Part shown: positions 25,119 through 34,088 of the stretch, one piece after another
Numbering within the stretch: the first letter of the stretch is position 1
Layout of the letters: each line of letters begins with the position of its first letter
Program-made: the position numbers and the translations under genes
NCBI GenBank assembly: GCA_001915545.1
Contig: MNQS01000118.1
Coordinates: 1 to 50,038 of the forward strand
Length of the DNA: 50,038 nucleotides
DNA from: Bacteroides sp. 43_108
GTDB taxonomy: Bacteria; Bacteroidota; Bacteroidia; Bacteroidales; Bacteroidaceae
Direction of reading: 5' to 3'
Notes under the pieces: model-generated
Databases searched by the model: none
Told to the model about the DNA's origin: nothing
What the model saw: only the letters and a program-made list of their open reading frames with translations

Positions 25119-27155
25119 ATGTTGGAATTAGATAAAAAATTACTGGACCAGTTTCAGGGATATGTAGTTCGGAAAGACGTGGTTCGTTCTGTAAAAGGTG
25201 GTGCTAATGTACCGGTTTTTGTGTTGGAATATTTGCTTGCAAATTCATGCAGTACGGATGACGAACAGAAAATTAAGGAAGGAGTTGAGAATGTGAAAAA
25301 TGTGCTCCGTAAACATTATGTCAATCCAGATGAAGCTAATTTGATACAGGCAAAGATAAGGGAAGAAGGTACTTACAAAGTGATAGATAAGATTTCTGTC
25401 CGTCTGGATGCTTCTAAGGATAAATATTGGGCAGAACTTTCTAACCTGAATATTCGAGATGCAAATATTGATGACAGGATTGTTACGGAACATGAAAAGA
25501 TGATGATGGGTGGAATATGGGCTATCGTGGATATAACGTATGATTCTACTATGGCAATTGGCAGTAAATTGTATCCGTTCGTTGTATCTAAAGTTCGCCC
25601 TATTCAGTTATCGAGCTTTGATATGTCCAGAATAAGCAACAACAGAAAGAATTTTACCAATGAAGAATGGTTGAATGTGTTGTTACGTAGCGGTGGTTAT
25701 GAACCGGAGTCGGAAGGTATGACACAGCGAATGAAGATGCTCCTTCTTTCACGTTTCATTCCTATGGTGGAGGCTAATTTTAATATGGCTGAACTTGGTC
25801 CGAGAAGTTCCGGTAAATCATACGTGTTCAAGGAGTTGTCACCATACTCTATGCTGGTTTCCGGAGGACAAGGTACGGCAGCCTCTCTTTTTGTGAATAA
25901 CTCCAATGGTCAGATCGGAGCAATGGGTAAATGGGATGCTGTATGTTTTGATGAATCTACAGATGAATTGTTTAAAGACCGTGAAGTAGTGCCTTTGATG
26001 AAGGACTATATGGAATCGGGTTCTTTTTCAAGGGCCGGAAAATCAGGTGAGAAATCGGCTAATGCTTCTATTATTCTGAATGGTAACATCAATCAGCCAG
26101 TAGAAACAGTATTACAGACCAGTCATTTATTCAGTCCGTTTTCTGATAAGATATCGGATGATACGGCATTTCTTGACCGTATAGGATTTTTCTTGCCAGG
26201 ATGGGAAATAATGAAATTTGCACCTGCCAATTTTACTAATCATTTTGGTTTCAGTACGGACTTTTTCAGTGAAATGCTTCATGCATTAAGAAAGGACAAT
26301 TATACGAACGCCATAGATGAGTATTTTACGCTAGGCTCACAAATGCGTCAGCGTGATACGAAACCGGTTCGTAAGACTGTTTCAGGACTTATCAAACTAT
26401 TGCATCCGGATGGAAAGTACACTAAGGAAGATGTACGTGTTTATCTGGAATGGGCTATTGAAATGCGTAGAAGGGTAAAAGAGCAGTTGAAACGTATTGG
26501 CGGGATGGAGTTCTGGGATACCAATTTCTCTTATATAGATAAGGAAACACAGGAAGAAACTTTTGTTCCTGTGCCTGAAGAAAGAGGAAGCGGGTTAATC
26601 GGTGACTCTCCTTTACCTCCAGGAACATGTTATTCTGCTACATCGGATGGGGATAAGGTGGCCTTGGTAAAGATAGAGGTAATCACAATGGCAGGTAATG
26701 GAAAGCTAAATATCAGCGGAACTAATTCTGCTACTGTAAAGGAGGGTATTAAGAATACGTATAACTATATGAGGGCAAATGAGAAAATGTTGCTTTCTCA
26801 ACAACGTTCGTTTGCCAACATGGATGTAACGGTTCAGGTAACAGCTTTATTAGGTTTTACTGTACAGAGTGGAATCGGTGGAGCTGTCTTTGCTGCTATT
26901 ATTTCATCGGTATTCTGCAAGAACTTGAAGCCAGCTTTGGGTATTATCGGCAATATATCTATCGGTGGTGCCATCGAACGTGCTATCAATTTCAGTGACA
27001 AGGTTTCTATACTGTCGGAAAACGGAGCAAAGACGGTACTTGTGCCTATGGATAATCTTGCAGAACTTTCTACTTTGCCGACTACGGTTTTGGGCAAGAC
27101 TGATGTACCTTTTTATGCCAATACACAAATGATTATTCAGAAGATGATGTTGTAA
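25119..27155 (+). CDS. brxL: BREX Lon-like AAA+ protein BrxL
   Basis: A 678-residue ATPase, the last core gene of type 1 BREX. A P-loop, LGPRSSGKSYVFKEL, is at about 225-240 and a Walker B-like VCFDESTDELF near 273. The C-terminal Lon-related domain occupies about 530-670. It shows NISGTNSATVKEGIKNTYNYM and then VQSGIGGAVFAAIISSVF, where Lon proteases have a GPSAG serine motif. That motif is not intact here, so peptidase activity is doubtful. BrxL is essential for blocking phage replication in studied type 1 systems. Its presence, rather than brxHI/pglW, assigns this locus to type 1. The gene is full length. Confidence 0.92.
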   Translation: MLELDKKLLDQFQGYVVRKDVVRSVKGGANVPVFVLEYLLANSCSTDDEQKIKEGVENVKNVLRKHYVNPDEANLIQAKIREEGTYKVIDKISVRLDASKDKYWAELSNLNIRDANIDDRIVTEHEKMMMGGIWAIVDITYDSTMAIGSKLYPFVVSKVRPIQLSSFDMSRISNNRKNFTNEEWLNVLLRSGGYEPESEGMTQRMKMLLLSRFIPMVEANFNMAELGPRSSGKSYVFKELSPYSMLVSGGQGTAASLFVNNSNGQIGAMGKWDAVCFDESTDELFKDREVVPLMKDYMESGSFSRAGKSGEKSANASIILNGNINQPVETVLQTSHLFSPFSDKISDDTAFLDRIGFFLPGWEIMKFAPANFTNHFGFSTDFFSEMLHALRKDNYTNAIDEYFTLGSQMRQRDTKPVRKTVSGLIKLLHPDGKYTKEDVRVYLEWAIEMRRRVKEQLKRIGGMEFWDTNFSYIDKETQEETFVPVPEERGSGLIGDSPLPPGTCYSATSDGDKVALVKIEVITMAGNGKLNISGTNSATVKEGIKNTYNYMRANEKMLLSQQRSFANMDVTVQVTALLGFTVQSGIGGAVFAAIISSVFCKNLKPALGIIGNISIGGAIERAINFSDKVSILSENGAKTVLVPMDNLAELSTLPTTVLGKTDVPFYANTQMIIQKMML

Positions 27156-27332
27156 ATGTATAGTTCAGATGAAAAGAGTGATAAAAAAATAACCAATTGT
27201 AGGTACTTACGAATAATATTCAAAAAACTATGGAATGATATCCGAATGTACTTGCAAATAATGATAGGGTTTCGTAGTGTGCCTGGATATGATATTGTTT
27301 CAAAAAGAGTGTATTCATTGTTTGTTGTGTAT

Positions 27333-28175
27333 TTAAGTAATAAGTTCCACGTCGGCTATTTTGTATTTGCCGTCTTGGCGTTGAAGAGTCACTTTAATCT
27401 TTGTGTATCTATAGCTTACCGTGAAACAATTTGGGCTTTCTGTGGGATGGACCTGCAAAGAACTGTACCAAAAGACATCGAAATCGTCATTTCCTATGAC
27501 AGGGTCGAACAGAGGGTCTTCCAGTTCTACTTCTTTTCTTGACTGTATGTATTTTTCCTGCATTAATGGGGTGCAGTAAGTATTCCGCATGTGTTTTAGG
27601 CCTTGTTCCATATCTGCCTTCATTTGTATGTAGATATAGGCGTATGACCTGTAAAAGGTTTCTGTGAATGTCATACCGTCTTGGTCGTCTATGACTTTTT
27701 CCTCTGGTATGTCAAACCATTTATCACCATATTTACGATTACCCCAATAAGGAGTTACGTACGAAATGCGTACTTTGTCCTGAGAATCTTTCGTGATGCG
27801 TAATGGAATATAGATTGTTGAATCTTGAGGGTAGGGGCTGTATGACACTTCGTACCAACTGTCGGACAGATGCCTGCACCGTACGGATTGTATTGCATAG
27901 TCCGTAACGTCCTGCGCCCGAATAATAGGGTTGGCATCTGTGACGCATATCAATCGTGCACGTTTTTCATTCATTTCCGGAGTCAGCATATTTTCGATAA
28001 ACTTGTCTTCTGCTACTCTGTCATTGGTGTTTATGGCTTCCATGTATTCCTGATATGATTTCTGGAGATACATTTCTATTTTCATCCAATCAGATTGGTT
28101 GGATGAAATCTGTGCTTCTGTCTTTCCTATACAGATTAAGAAAAGCATGACGAGGGCAAATCTGAAAGTATGCAT
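27333..28175 (-). CDS. Secreted protein with two DUF3828-like repeats
   Basis: A 280-residue protein from ATG 28175. An upstream in-frame start at 28259 would put 28 extra residues before the signal peptide and is unlikely. The signal peptide MHTFRFALVMLFLICIGKTEAQ is clear. Two copies of a cystatin/NTF2-like module follow: YQEYMEAIN ... MLTPEMNEK ... WYEVSYSPYPQ, and FYRSYAYIY ... YCTPLMQEK ... CFTVSYRYTKIKVTLQ with GKYKIADVEL at the end. This is the usual layout of DUF3828-type periplasmic proteins in Bacteroidetes. Function is unknown. It converges on brxL and has no evident operon partner. Confidence 0.7.
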   Translation of the reverse strand: MHTFRFALVMLFLICIGKTEAQISSNQSDWMKIEMYLQKSYQEYMEAINTNDRVAEDKFIENMLTPEMNEKRARLICVTDANPIIRAQDVTDYAIQSVRCRHLSDSWYEVSYSPYPQDSTIYIPLRITKDSQDKVRISYVTPYWGNRKYGDKWFDIPEEKVIDDQDGMTFTETFYRSYAYIYIQMKADMEQGLKHMRNTYCTPLMQEKYIQSRKEVELEDPLFDPVIGNDDFDVFWYSSLQVHPTESPNCFTVSYRYTKIKVTLQRQDGKYKIADVELIT

Positions 28176-28669
28176 GTTTGTCTTTTTAATATTTGTATTA
28201 TGCCGTCTTGCTGCACTTCGAATAGTTCTATTTGTGGTTCTTTTTAGTATGTACACCAAATGGTTAATCTTTCATTTGTTTTTTCATTATGTATGCCGTT
28301 GCAATTTATGGAGAAAGCATGGAACTGCCAAATCTTTCATCTTTTTTATCTGCAAAATGCATTGATTCTACATAGATAAAAATGGTAAGTCTTGCTTTTC
28401 TTTTCCTGAAGGGAGATACGCCTTTGCCCAAAAACAAGAATCTTTATATTGAGAATAATGTGACGAAAACATTGTATAAAGTGCGGATTATGTGAAAATA
28501 TAGCTTGATTTTATATGCTAAAATGTGAAAAATGCATGCCAAAACAGTGTGTATTATGTGAAATAAGACTATAAAACCTTGAATAAAAGGCTTTTATTTG
28601 TATTTAGGCATTGATTGCTTATGTACATGGTTTCACATATATTGTTTGGCGCGTTTGAGACTGCGTAAG
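28176..28669. other. Intergenic region with regularly spaced ATGTGA motifs
   Basis: No gene is supported in this AT-rich stretch. It contains four TGTGA-centred motifs (positions 28459, 28491, 28524, 28557), followed by a perfect 8-1-8 palindrome AATAAAAG-G-CTTTTATT at 28582-28598. The upstream part serves as the 5' region of the DUF3828-like gene; no clear -7 element was seen for it. Confidence 0.5.
28451..28566. repeat. Four phased ATGTGA-type motifs at 32-33 bp spacing
   Basis: The motif (A/T)-A/T-ATGTGA followed by A-rich sequence occurs with TGTGA at 28459, 28491, 28524 and 28557, that is 32, 33 and 33 bp apart. The DNA between motifs is not conserved. An inverted counterpart, TTTCACAT, lies at about 28631. 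Even phasing of close to three helical turns suggests binding sites on one face of the DNA, but chance in AT-rich DNA is possible. Confidence 0.4.
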
Positions 28670-29137
28670 TCAGTATTCCACTTTGTCGCTTTTCTTCATC
28701 CACAGTTCGAATGCCTTGATGGCTTCTTCCGGCATCATGTTTTCTGACGGCAGTTTGCGAAGGTCTTTAGGCAGTTCAAATTCGTCATAGATGAAAGAAT
28801 CGTCGAAACCGATGTTTTTGGCATCTGTTCTGTTGTTCGCATAGTATATCTTGTCCAGATGTGCCCAATAGATGGCGCCGAGGCACATCGGGCACGGTTC
28901 GCACGAAGTGTAGATTTCGCAACCGCTAAGATTGTAGGTGTTTAGTTCACGGCAGGCTGAGCGTATTGCGTTTACTTCTGCATGCGATGTCGGGTCGTGT
29001 TCGGCTGTAACACGGTTGACTCCTGTGGCGATGATTTTTCCGTCGCGGGCGATGACGGCACCGAACGGGCCTCCTCCGTTTTCTATATTTTCCATGGAAA
29101 GTTCTATTGCTTTCCTCATAAGTTCTTTTGGTGCCAT
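28670..29137 (-). CDS. guaD: Guanine deaminase (cytidine-deaminase-fold)
   Basis: A 155-residue zinc deaminase that converts guanine to xanthine in purine salvage. The zinc-binding motifs are HAE (in TSHAEVNAIRSACRELN) and PCPMC (in YTSCEPCPMCLGAIYWA). The C-terminal signature DAKNIGFDDSFIYDE, followed by a Lys/Tyr-ending tail (KVEY), closely resembles the Bacillus GuaD type rather than tRNA adenosine deaminase. ATG 29137 gives the family's usual length of about 155. Upstream in-frame codons to 29245 would add a non-homologous extension. Confidence 0.82.
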   Translation of the reverse strand: MAPKELMRKAIELSMENIENGGGPFGAVIARDGKIIATGVNRVTAEHDPTSHAEVNAIRSACRELNTYNLSGCEIYTSCEPCPMCLGAIYWAHLDKIYYANNRTDAKNIGFDDSFIYDEFELPKDLRKLPSENMMPEEAIKAFELWMKKSDKVEY

Positions 29138-29562
29138 GGCTTGTATTTTTCGTAGTTTGATGTGAAGATAGGAAAATTCAGGTAGATGAAAAAATAATTC
29201 TAAAAATTCTCTTTTTTCTGTCTGTGGTGCGCTGCGGTTAAGCAACGTGATATTTGCGGGCGCTCGCAGTTGCAGTTCCGAGCGCTCAGAAATTTTGCCG
29301 TGAGGGCTCGCGTTTGTATGATTATATAAGTTTGCTGTTTGTCGTGGCCGTGTTTGTGTGCCTTTTTGACCTTATTGTCCATTTTATGTTGTTTTGAAAA
29401 GTAGAGTGAGCATTTTTTTGCATATATTTACGCTCGAAAACTGTTTATGCCGTATTCTGAAGATTTTCGGCATGATTGGTGGCATTTTGGAGGCTTAAGC
29501 CTTGTCGTAATGTCGATAGACATTTCTGAGGATTATGAAAAACAAATCAAAATCTTAATTAT
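29138..29562. other. Divergent spacer between guaD and the DUF2264 gene
   Basis: No gene was seen. A GC-rich stem, GCGCTCG (29260-29266) with CGAGCGC (29279-29285), stands out in an otherwise AT-rich spacer; it has no U tract. TATATTTA near 29422-29429 is a one-mismatch -7 element for the DUF2264 gene, but lacks a well-spaced TTG. Confidence 0.4.
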
Positions 29563-31581
29563 ATGGTTAGAAATATTTTTTCCAAGCTAGTAGCAATGTT
29601 TGTGCTGATGGTCATGGTATGCCCGTTGCGTGCCGCTGAGGCAGAAACAGACAATTCGGTATTTAAGGTTGTGAACCCGGACTATAAGCTTAGTCCAAAG
29701 ACAGGTATGACACGTCAGCACTGGATGGATGCTGCACGCTACCTGCTTGATGGTGCGTTCAGCTACATTCATAAGCTTGACGACCCTATGCGTTTCCCTA
29801 AGCAGCCGGGAAAGAGTTATCCGCGCGACGGAAAATTCAACAAGACTGAGAATCTGGAAGGACTTTGCCGCACGATGTTCATTGCCATTCCGCTTCTGAA
29901 GGACAATCCTGATTTGGAGCTCAACGGAATCAAGGTGGGCGATTACTATCGTCAGCAATTGAGAAATATGTCGGACAAGACAAAGGACGGATATATCCCT
30001 CATCAGAGCCCTAACGGAGGACCTAGCCAGACTCTTGTGGAGTTCGGTGCGCTGGCCCTGTCGCTTACGGCAATGCCTGAAATTATATGGGATCCGCTGA
30101 CACAAAAGGAAAAGGACGATCTTGCCGCTCTTATGCTGAGCTACGGCAACGGCAAGACTATCGGTTCGAACTGGCGTTTCTTCAACATTTTCATCATGTC
30201 GTTCTTCAAGGATCACGGATATGAGGTGAAGAAAGGATATATGGAAGAGCTGCTGGACAACTGTCTGGATATGTACAGAGGATATGGATGGTACAACGAC
30301 AGTCCTGCGTATGATTACTACAGCATGTGGGCGTTCCAGATGTACGGTATGATATGGTCGCACTATTACGGCGACAAGTTCGACGAAGTTTCATCACAGC
30401 GTTTTGTCAGAAATTTCCGTGACCTTGTACACACTTATCCTTATATGTTCAGCCGTGACGGTCAGATGAACATGTACGGCCGAAGCATACCTTACAGATT
30501 TGCGGCTGTTGTTCCTTTCCCATTGATGGGATGGCTCGAGGATCCAGCAATCAACTATGGTTGGATGAGACGCATTGCTTCGGCTTCGATTCTGCAGTTT
30601 CTCCAGAATCCGGATCTGCTCGAAGACAGGATTCCTACATTGGGTTACTACGGTGCATTTGAACCGGCTGTGCAGATTTACAGCTGCAGGGGAAGTGTGT
30701 TCTGGATGGGTAAGGCTTTTCTGGGACTTCTCGTGCCGGAGGACAATCCGTTCTGGACTGCCAAGGAAAATGACGGCGCGTGGGAGACCGAATTCAAGAA
30801 GGACAACGTGTACAACCTGTTTATGGAAGGTTCGAACACAATGTTCACGAACTATCCTAACATAGGTGCTTCGGAGGTGAGAGCTTGGTGCCACGAAAAG
30901 GTTGCTACCGACTGGCAGAAGTTCCGTTCGAGCGAAAACTACAACAAGTTGTCGTATAGCACAGCTTTCCCTTGGATGGCCGACAGTCCTGACGGCAAGG
31001 TGTCTATGAACTATGCTGTACAGAACGGCAAGAACGAGTGGGAGGTATTGCGCCTGTATACGTTCAAGGGTTTCCGCAACGGCATATATTATCGTGATGC
31101 TGTGTTGGAGACAGATGCAAACGTAAAATTCAAGTTGGCTGATATTCCGCTCGCTGACGGTATATTGAGAGTGGACAAGATAAGTGTTCCGAAGAATACA
31201 AATGTTCGTTTCGGTACTTATTCGCTCCCTGAAATCAACGGTGCGATTACATCTGAAGAGAAGACTCTGAAGGACGGCAGAAAAGTGCTTGTTGCAGACA
31301 ACGGAGAGTATCAGATTGCTCTGGTTGATTTGTCGGGATGGGACAAGATGGAGTATGTCGAGACAGAAGGTCTGCATCCGGTTGCCGACAAGTGCGGTGT
31401 AATCAATACTGCTTCGGAATTCCGTGCCGGCGAGACGCTTATCGTGACTCTTCAGCTTTGGAAGAAGAGCGGAAAGAACTTTACAAAGAAGGAGCTTTCG
31501 CCTGTGAAGCGCATAGAGCAGCAGGGCAGCAGCGTGCTTGTTTATATGAACGACGGAACGGTGAAAACCGTTACGCTCTGA
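29563..31581 (+). CDS. Secreted DUF2264-domain protein, probable glycan-active enzyme
   Basis: A 672-residue exported protein with a signal peptide over about residues 1-27. The DUF2264 domain spans about 40-410: TGMTRQHWMDAARYLLDGAF, ENLEGLCRTMFIAIPLL, GYIPHQSPNGGPSQTLVEFGALALSL and GWYNDSPAYDYYSMWAFQMYG. The aromatic-rich helical repeats suggest an alpha/alpha-barrel. A beta-rich C-terminal part follows to the end. Members occur in Bacteroidetes carbohydrate loci, so a role in breaking down a plant or host glycan is likely but not shown by the sequence. The gene is monocistronic. The his leader promoter starts about 65 bp downstream. Confidence 0.78.
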   Translation: MVRNIFSKLVAMFVLMVMVCPLRAAEAETDNSVFKVVNPDYKLSPKTGMTRQHWMDAARYLLDGAFSYIHKLDDPMRFPKQPGKSYPRDGKFNKTENLEGLCRTMFIAIPLLKDNPDLELNGIKVGDYYRQQLRNMSDKTKDGYIPHQSPNGGPSQTLVEFGALALSLTAMPEIIWDPLTQKEKDDLAALMLSYGNGKTIGSNWRFFNIFIMSFFKDHGYEVKKGYMEELLDNCLDMYRGYGWYNDSPAYDYYSMWAFQMYGMIWSHYYGDKFDEVSSQRFVRNFRDLVHTYPYMFSRDGQMNMYGRSIPYRFAAVVPFPLMGWLEDPAINYGWMRRIASASILQFLQNPDLLEDRIPTLGYYGAFEPAVQIYSCRGSVFWMGKAFLGLLVPEDNPFWTAKENDGAWETEFKKDNVYNLFMEGSNTMFTNYPNIGASEVRAWCHEKVATDWQKFRSSENYNKLSYSTAFPWMADSPDGKVSMNYAVQNGKNEWEVLRLYTFKGFRNGIYYRDAVLETDANVKFKLADIPLADGILRVDKISVPKNTNVRFGTYSLPEINGAITSEEKTLKDGRKVLVADNGEYQIALVDLSGWDKMEYVETEGLHPVADKCGVINTASEFRAGETLIVTLQLWKKSGKNFTKKELSPVKRIEQQGSSVLVYMNDGTVKTVTL

Positions 31582-31645
31582 TGGCACAAAGATAGGCTGA
31601 TTTATTACAATAGTGATAAATTGTTACATTTTTGCTCTTGATTGC

Positions 31646-31675
31646 TTGCATGTTCAAAGTAAGTGAGTATATTTG
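31646..31675 (+). promoter_or_regulatory. Promoter of the his leader and hisGDCB operon
   Basis: TTG at 31646-31648, an exact 19-bp spacer and TATATTTG at 31668-31675 match the Bacteroidetes housekeeping promoter perfectly. The leader peptide starts 25 bp after the -7 element. Confidence 0.82.
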
Positions 31676-31699
31676 CAACCAAATAAAAAGAAAACGTAT

Positions 31700-31744
31700 A
31701 TGAAGAATATCAACATACATCATCATCTGCATCTCAGCGACTGA
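31700..31744 (+). CDS. hisL: Histidine operon leader peptide
   Basis: A 14-residue frame, MKNINIHHHLHLSD, contains four His codons, three consecutive. It lies between a strong promoter and a rho-independent hairpin, directly upstream of hisG. In classical attenuation, ribosomes stall here when charged His-tRNA is scarce. The stop codon (31742-31744) ends 2 bp before the CGGTGAGC element that competes for the terminator's 5' arm. A ribosome finishing the peptide would mask that element and permit termination. The peptide itself has no other role. Confidence 0.88.
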   Translation: MKNINIHHHLHLSD

Positions 31745-31746
31745 CT

Positions 31747-31829
31747 CGGTGAGCAGATGTTTGTATGGATTTCCTTCAATGCATATATATCAAGGGGCTT
31801 ACCGAATTGCGGTGAGCCCCTTTGTTTTT
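31747..31829 (+). terminator. his attenuator (terminator with competing antiterminator element)
   Basis: The terminator stem is 31792-31804 (AAGGGGCTTACCG) with 31810-31822 (CGGTGAGCCCCTT) and a 5-base loop, followed by TGTTTTTT. An upstream copy of CGGTGAGC at 31747-31754 repeats the 3' arm exactly. It can instead pair with GCTTACCG (31797-31804), forming the antiterminator. Alternative pairing of this kind next to a His-rich leader frame is diagnostic of translation-coupled attenuation. Confidence 0.88.
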
Positions 31830-31878
31830 TCAATGCGAGAAATAAATAATGTATAACGAAATAATACCAGTTTAGATT

Positions 31879-32730
31879 ATGTTGAGAATTGCAGTGCAGT
31901 CTAAGGGACGCCTCTACGAGGACACAATGGCCCTGTTGCAGGAGGCTGACATAAAAATCAGCTCATCGAAGAGAACTTTGCTTGTTCAGTCTACAAACTT
32001 TCCGGTAGAGATTCTTTATCTCCGCGACGACGATATTCCGCAGACGGTGGCCGACGGTGTTGCCGATTTGGGTATTGTGGGCGAAAATGAGTTTGTGGAG
32101 CGCGGTGAGGATGCTGAAATCGTGAAGCGCTTGGGCTTCAGCAAGTGCCGTCTTTCGCTGGCCATTCCAAAAGAGATTGAGTACAACGGCGTGGAATGGT
32201 TCAAAGGAAGAAAGATTGCAACATCGTATCCGAACATTTTGAAGGACTTTATGGCCAAGGCCGGGGTGGAAACGGACATACACGTAATCACCGGTTCGGT
32301 TGAGATTGCTCCAGGCATAGGCATTGCAGATGGAATTTTCGATATTGTCAGCTCTGGTTCTACACTGGTAAGCAACAATCTGAAAGAGGTTGAGGTGGTG
32401 ATGAAGAGCGAGGCTCTCCTCATTGGCAACAAGAATCTTGACGAGGAGAAGAAAGAAATATTGAAAGAGCTTATTTTCAGAATAGATGCTGTCAAGGCTG
32501 CCGAGGACAAGAAATATGTTCTGATGAATGCTCCGACGGACAAGGTCAAGGATATCATTGCTGTGCTTCCGGGCATCAAGAGCCCGACAATCATGCCTTT
32601 GGCAACAGAGGGATGGAGCAGCATACACACTGTGCTCGACCAGAAGCGTTTCTGGGAAATTATCGGTCAGCTGAAGTCGTTGGGCGCCGAAGGCATTCTG
32701 GTGTTGCCGATTGAGAAGATGATAATCTGA
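31879..32730 (+). CDS. hisG: ATP phosphoribosyltransferase, long form
   Basis: A 283-residue HisG that condenses ATP with PRPP, the first and committed step of histidine biosynthesis. It is the long form: a catalytic bilobal part to about residue 210 (QSKGRLYEDTMALLQEAD at the start; GIADGIFDIVSSGSTLVSNNL as the PRPP-binding region near 150-170) plus a C-terminal ACT-like regulatory domain ending ILVLPIEKMII. The long form is hexameric, needs no HisZ and is feedback-inhibited by histidine through that domain. It is the first gene after the attenuator. Confidence 0.96.
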   Translation: MLRIAVQSKGRLYEDTMALLQEADIKISSSKRTLLVQSTNFPVEILYLRDDDIPQTVADGVADLGIVGENEFVERGEDAEIVKRLGFSKCRLSLAIPKEIEYNGVEWFKGRKIATSYPNILKDFMAKAGVETDIHVITGSVEIAPGIGIADGIFDIVSSGSTLVSNNLKEVEVVMKSEALLIGNKNLDEEKKEILKELIFRIDAVKAAEDKKYVLMNAPTDKVKDIIAVLPGIKSPTIMPLATEGWSSIHTVLDQKRFWEIIGQLKSLGAEGILVLPIEKMII

Positions 32731-32761
32731 TGTAAGGAAACGGAAATGTAAATTGATTCGT

Positions 32762-34054
32762 ATGCAGATAATTCGTAATCCTAAAAGAAGCGAGTGGGCC
32801 GGCATGTTGGAGCGTCCGCACATTGATGTGAGCGCACTCCGTGAAACGGTTCTTGGAGTGCTCAACGATGTACGTGAAGGCGGTGATGAAGCTGTAAAGA
32901 AATATGAGAAGAAGTTTGACAAGGTAGAGCTGGAATCTTTGGCTGTCAGCGAGGAAGAAATGGCTGAGGCCGAGGCTCTTGTGTCTGACGAACTGAAGAA
33001 TGCCTTGCATGCGGCATGCGAGAACATCAAGCGTTTTCACGCTTCGCAGAAGGCTGTTTGTCCGCGTGTGGAAACAAGCAGCGGAGTTACATGTTGGCAG
33101 AAGGCTGTTCCTATCGACAAGGTCGGACTTTACATTCCGGGCGGTACGGCTCCGCTGTTCTCAACTGTGTTGATGCTGGCTGTGCCTGCGCGCATTGCCG
33201 GTTGTGCTGAAATCGTTTTATGTTCGCCTCCAGGAAAGGACGGCAAGCTGAATCCTGCCATTTTGGTAGCGGCAAAGGTGGCCGGCGTGAACAAGATATA
33301 TAAGATTGGTGGTGTGCAGGCCATAGGTGCCATGGCATACGGTACGGAGTCCGTTCCTAAGGTGTATAAGATTTTCGGACCGGGCAATCAGTATGTGATG
33401 GTTGCTAAGCAGGAGGTGTCGCTCCATGATGTTGCAATAGATATGCCTGCCGGACCATCTGAAGTGGAAGTTGTTGCGGATGACACTGCCAATCCAGCTT
33501 TCGTTGCCGCAGATCTGCTGTCGCAGGCTGAACACGGTGTGGACAGTCAGGTGGTCATGGTGACATGTTCGGAAAGTCTTTTGGCCAAAGTTGCAGAAGA
33601 AGTGGAAAAGCAATTGGCTGAACTGCCTCGTAAGGAAATCGCTTCTAAGGCTCTTGAGAACAGCAAGATGATTCTGGTGGAGAATATGGATGAGGCTGTG
33701 GAACTGACAAACGAGTATGCACCGGAACACCTTATACTGGCCGTTGAGAATTATATGGAAGTGGCAGAACGGATTCGCAATGCCGGTTCCGTGTTCCTCG
33801 GAAATTATTCGTGCGAGAGTGCCGGTGACTATGCATCGGGTACAAACCATACGTTGCCTACGAGCGGATATGCCAAGGCTTACAGCGGTGTGAATCTCGA
33901 CAGTTTTATGAGAAAGATTACTTTCCAGGAATTGACAGCCGACGGCGTGAGGAATCTGGGACCTACGGTAGAGATAATGGCTCACTGCGAGAGTCTGGAT
34001 GCTCACTGCAATGCCATGCGGATAAGACGTCTGGCTGTTGAGAATGGGAAATGA
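32762..34054 (+). CDS. hisD: Histidinol dehydrogenase
   Basis: A 430-residue enzyme that oxidises L-histidinol to histidine with two NAD+, the final two steps of the pathway. Family signatures include [33 protein letters not shown], the [19 protein letters not shown] stretch and the zinc/substrate region [15 protein letters not shown]. Near the end is [18 protein letters not shown] 32762 is chosen; the frame also has a TTG at 32753. The gap to hisG is 31 bp. The stop codon lies 34 bp before the hisC ATG. Confidence 0.96.
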   Translation: MQIIRNPKRSEWAGMLERPHIDVSALRETVLGVLNDVREGGDEAVKKYEKKFDKVELESLAVSEEEMAEAEALVSDELKNALHAACENIKRFHASQKAVCPRVETSSGVTCWQKAVPIDKVGLYIPGGTAPLFSTVLMLAVPARIAGCAEIVLCSPPGKDGKLNPAILVAAKVAGVNKIYKIGGVQAIGAMAYGTESVPKVYKIFGPGNQYVMVAKQEVSLHDVAIDMPAGPSEVEVVADDTANPAFVAADLLSQAEHGVDSQVVMVTCSESLLAKVAEEVEKQLAELPRKEIASKALENSKMILVENMDEAVELTNEYAPEHLILAVENYMEVAERIRNAGSVFLGNYSCESAGDYASGTNHTLPTSGYAKAYSGVNLDSFMRKITFQELTADGVRNLGPTVEIMAHCESLDAHCNAMRIRRLAVENGK

Positions 34055-34088
34055 GTTTGTGGCACGGCAGAAAAATATTGGTGTACAA

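Noticed and set aside
27156..27542. 128-residue plus-strand frame immediately after brxL
   Set aside because: More than half of it is antisense to the C-terminal part of the DUF3828-like gene, and the remainder has no family signature or convincing ribosome-binding site.
29260..29285. GC-rich stem in the guaD/DUF2264 spacer as a terminator
   Set aside because: Only a 7-bp stem with a 12-base loop and no U tract, located between divergent genes where no transcript needs to end.
30394..31587. 397-codon minus-strand frame opposite the DUF2264 gene
   Set aside because: The plus-strand protein has a signal peptide and a recognised domain. The antisense frame has no family features.
31963..33030. 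Long minus-strand frame of 355 codons across hisG-hisD
   Set aside because: It is antisense to two unmistakable histidine genes and is low-complexity (Ser/Ala/Phe-rich), as expected for a shadow frame.
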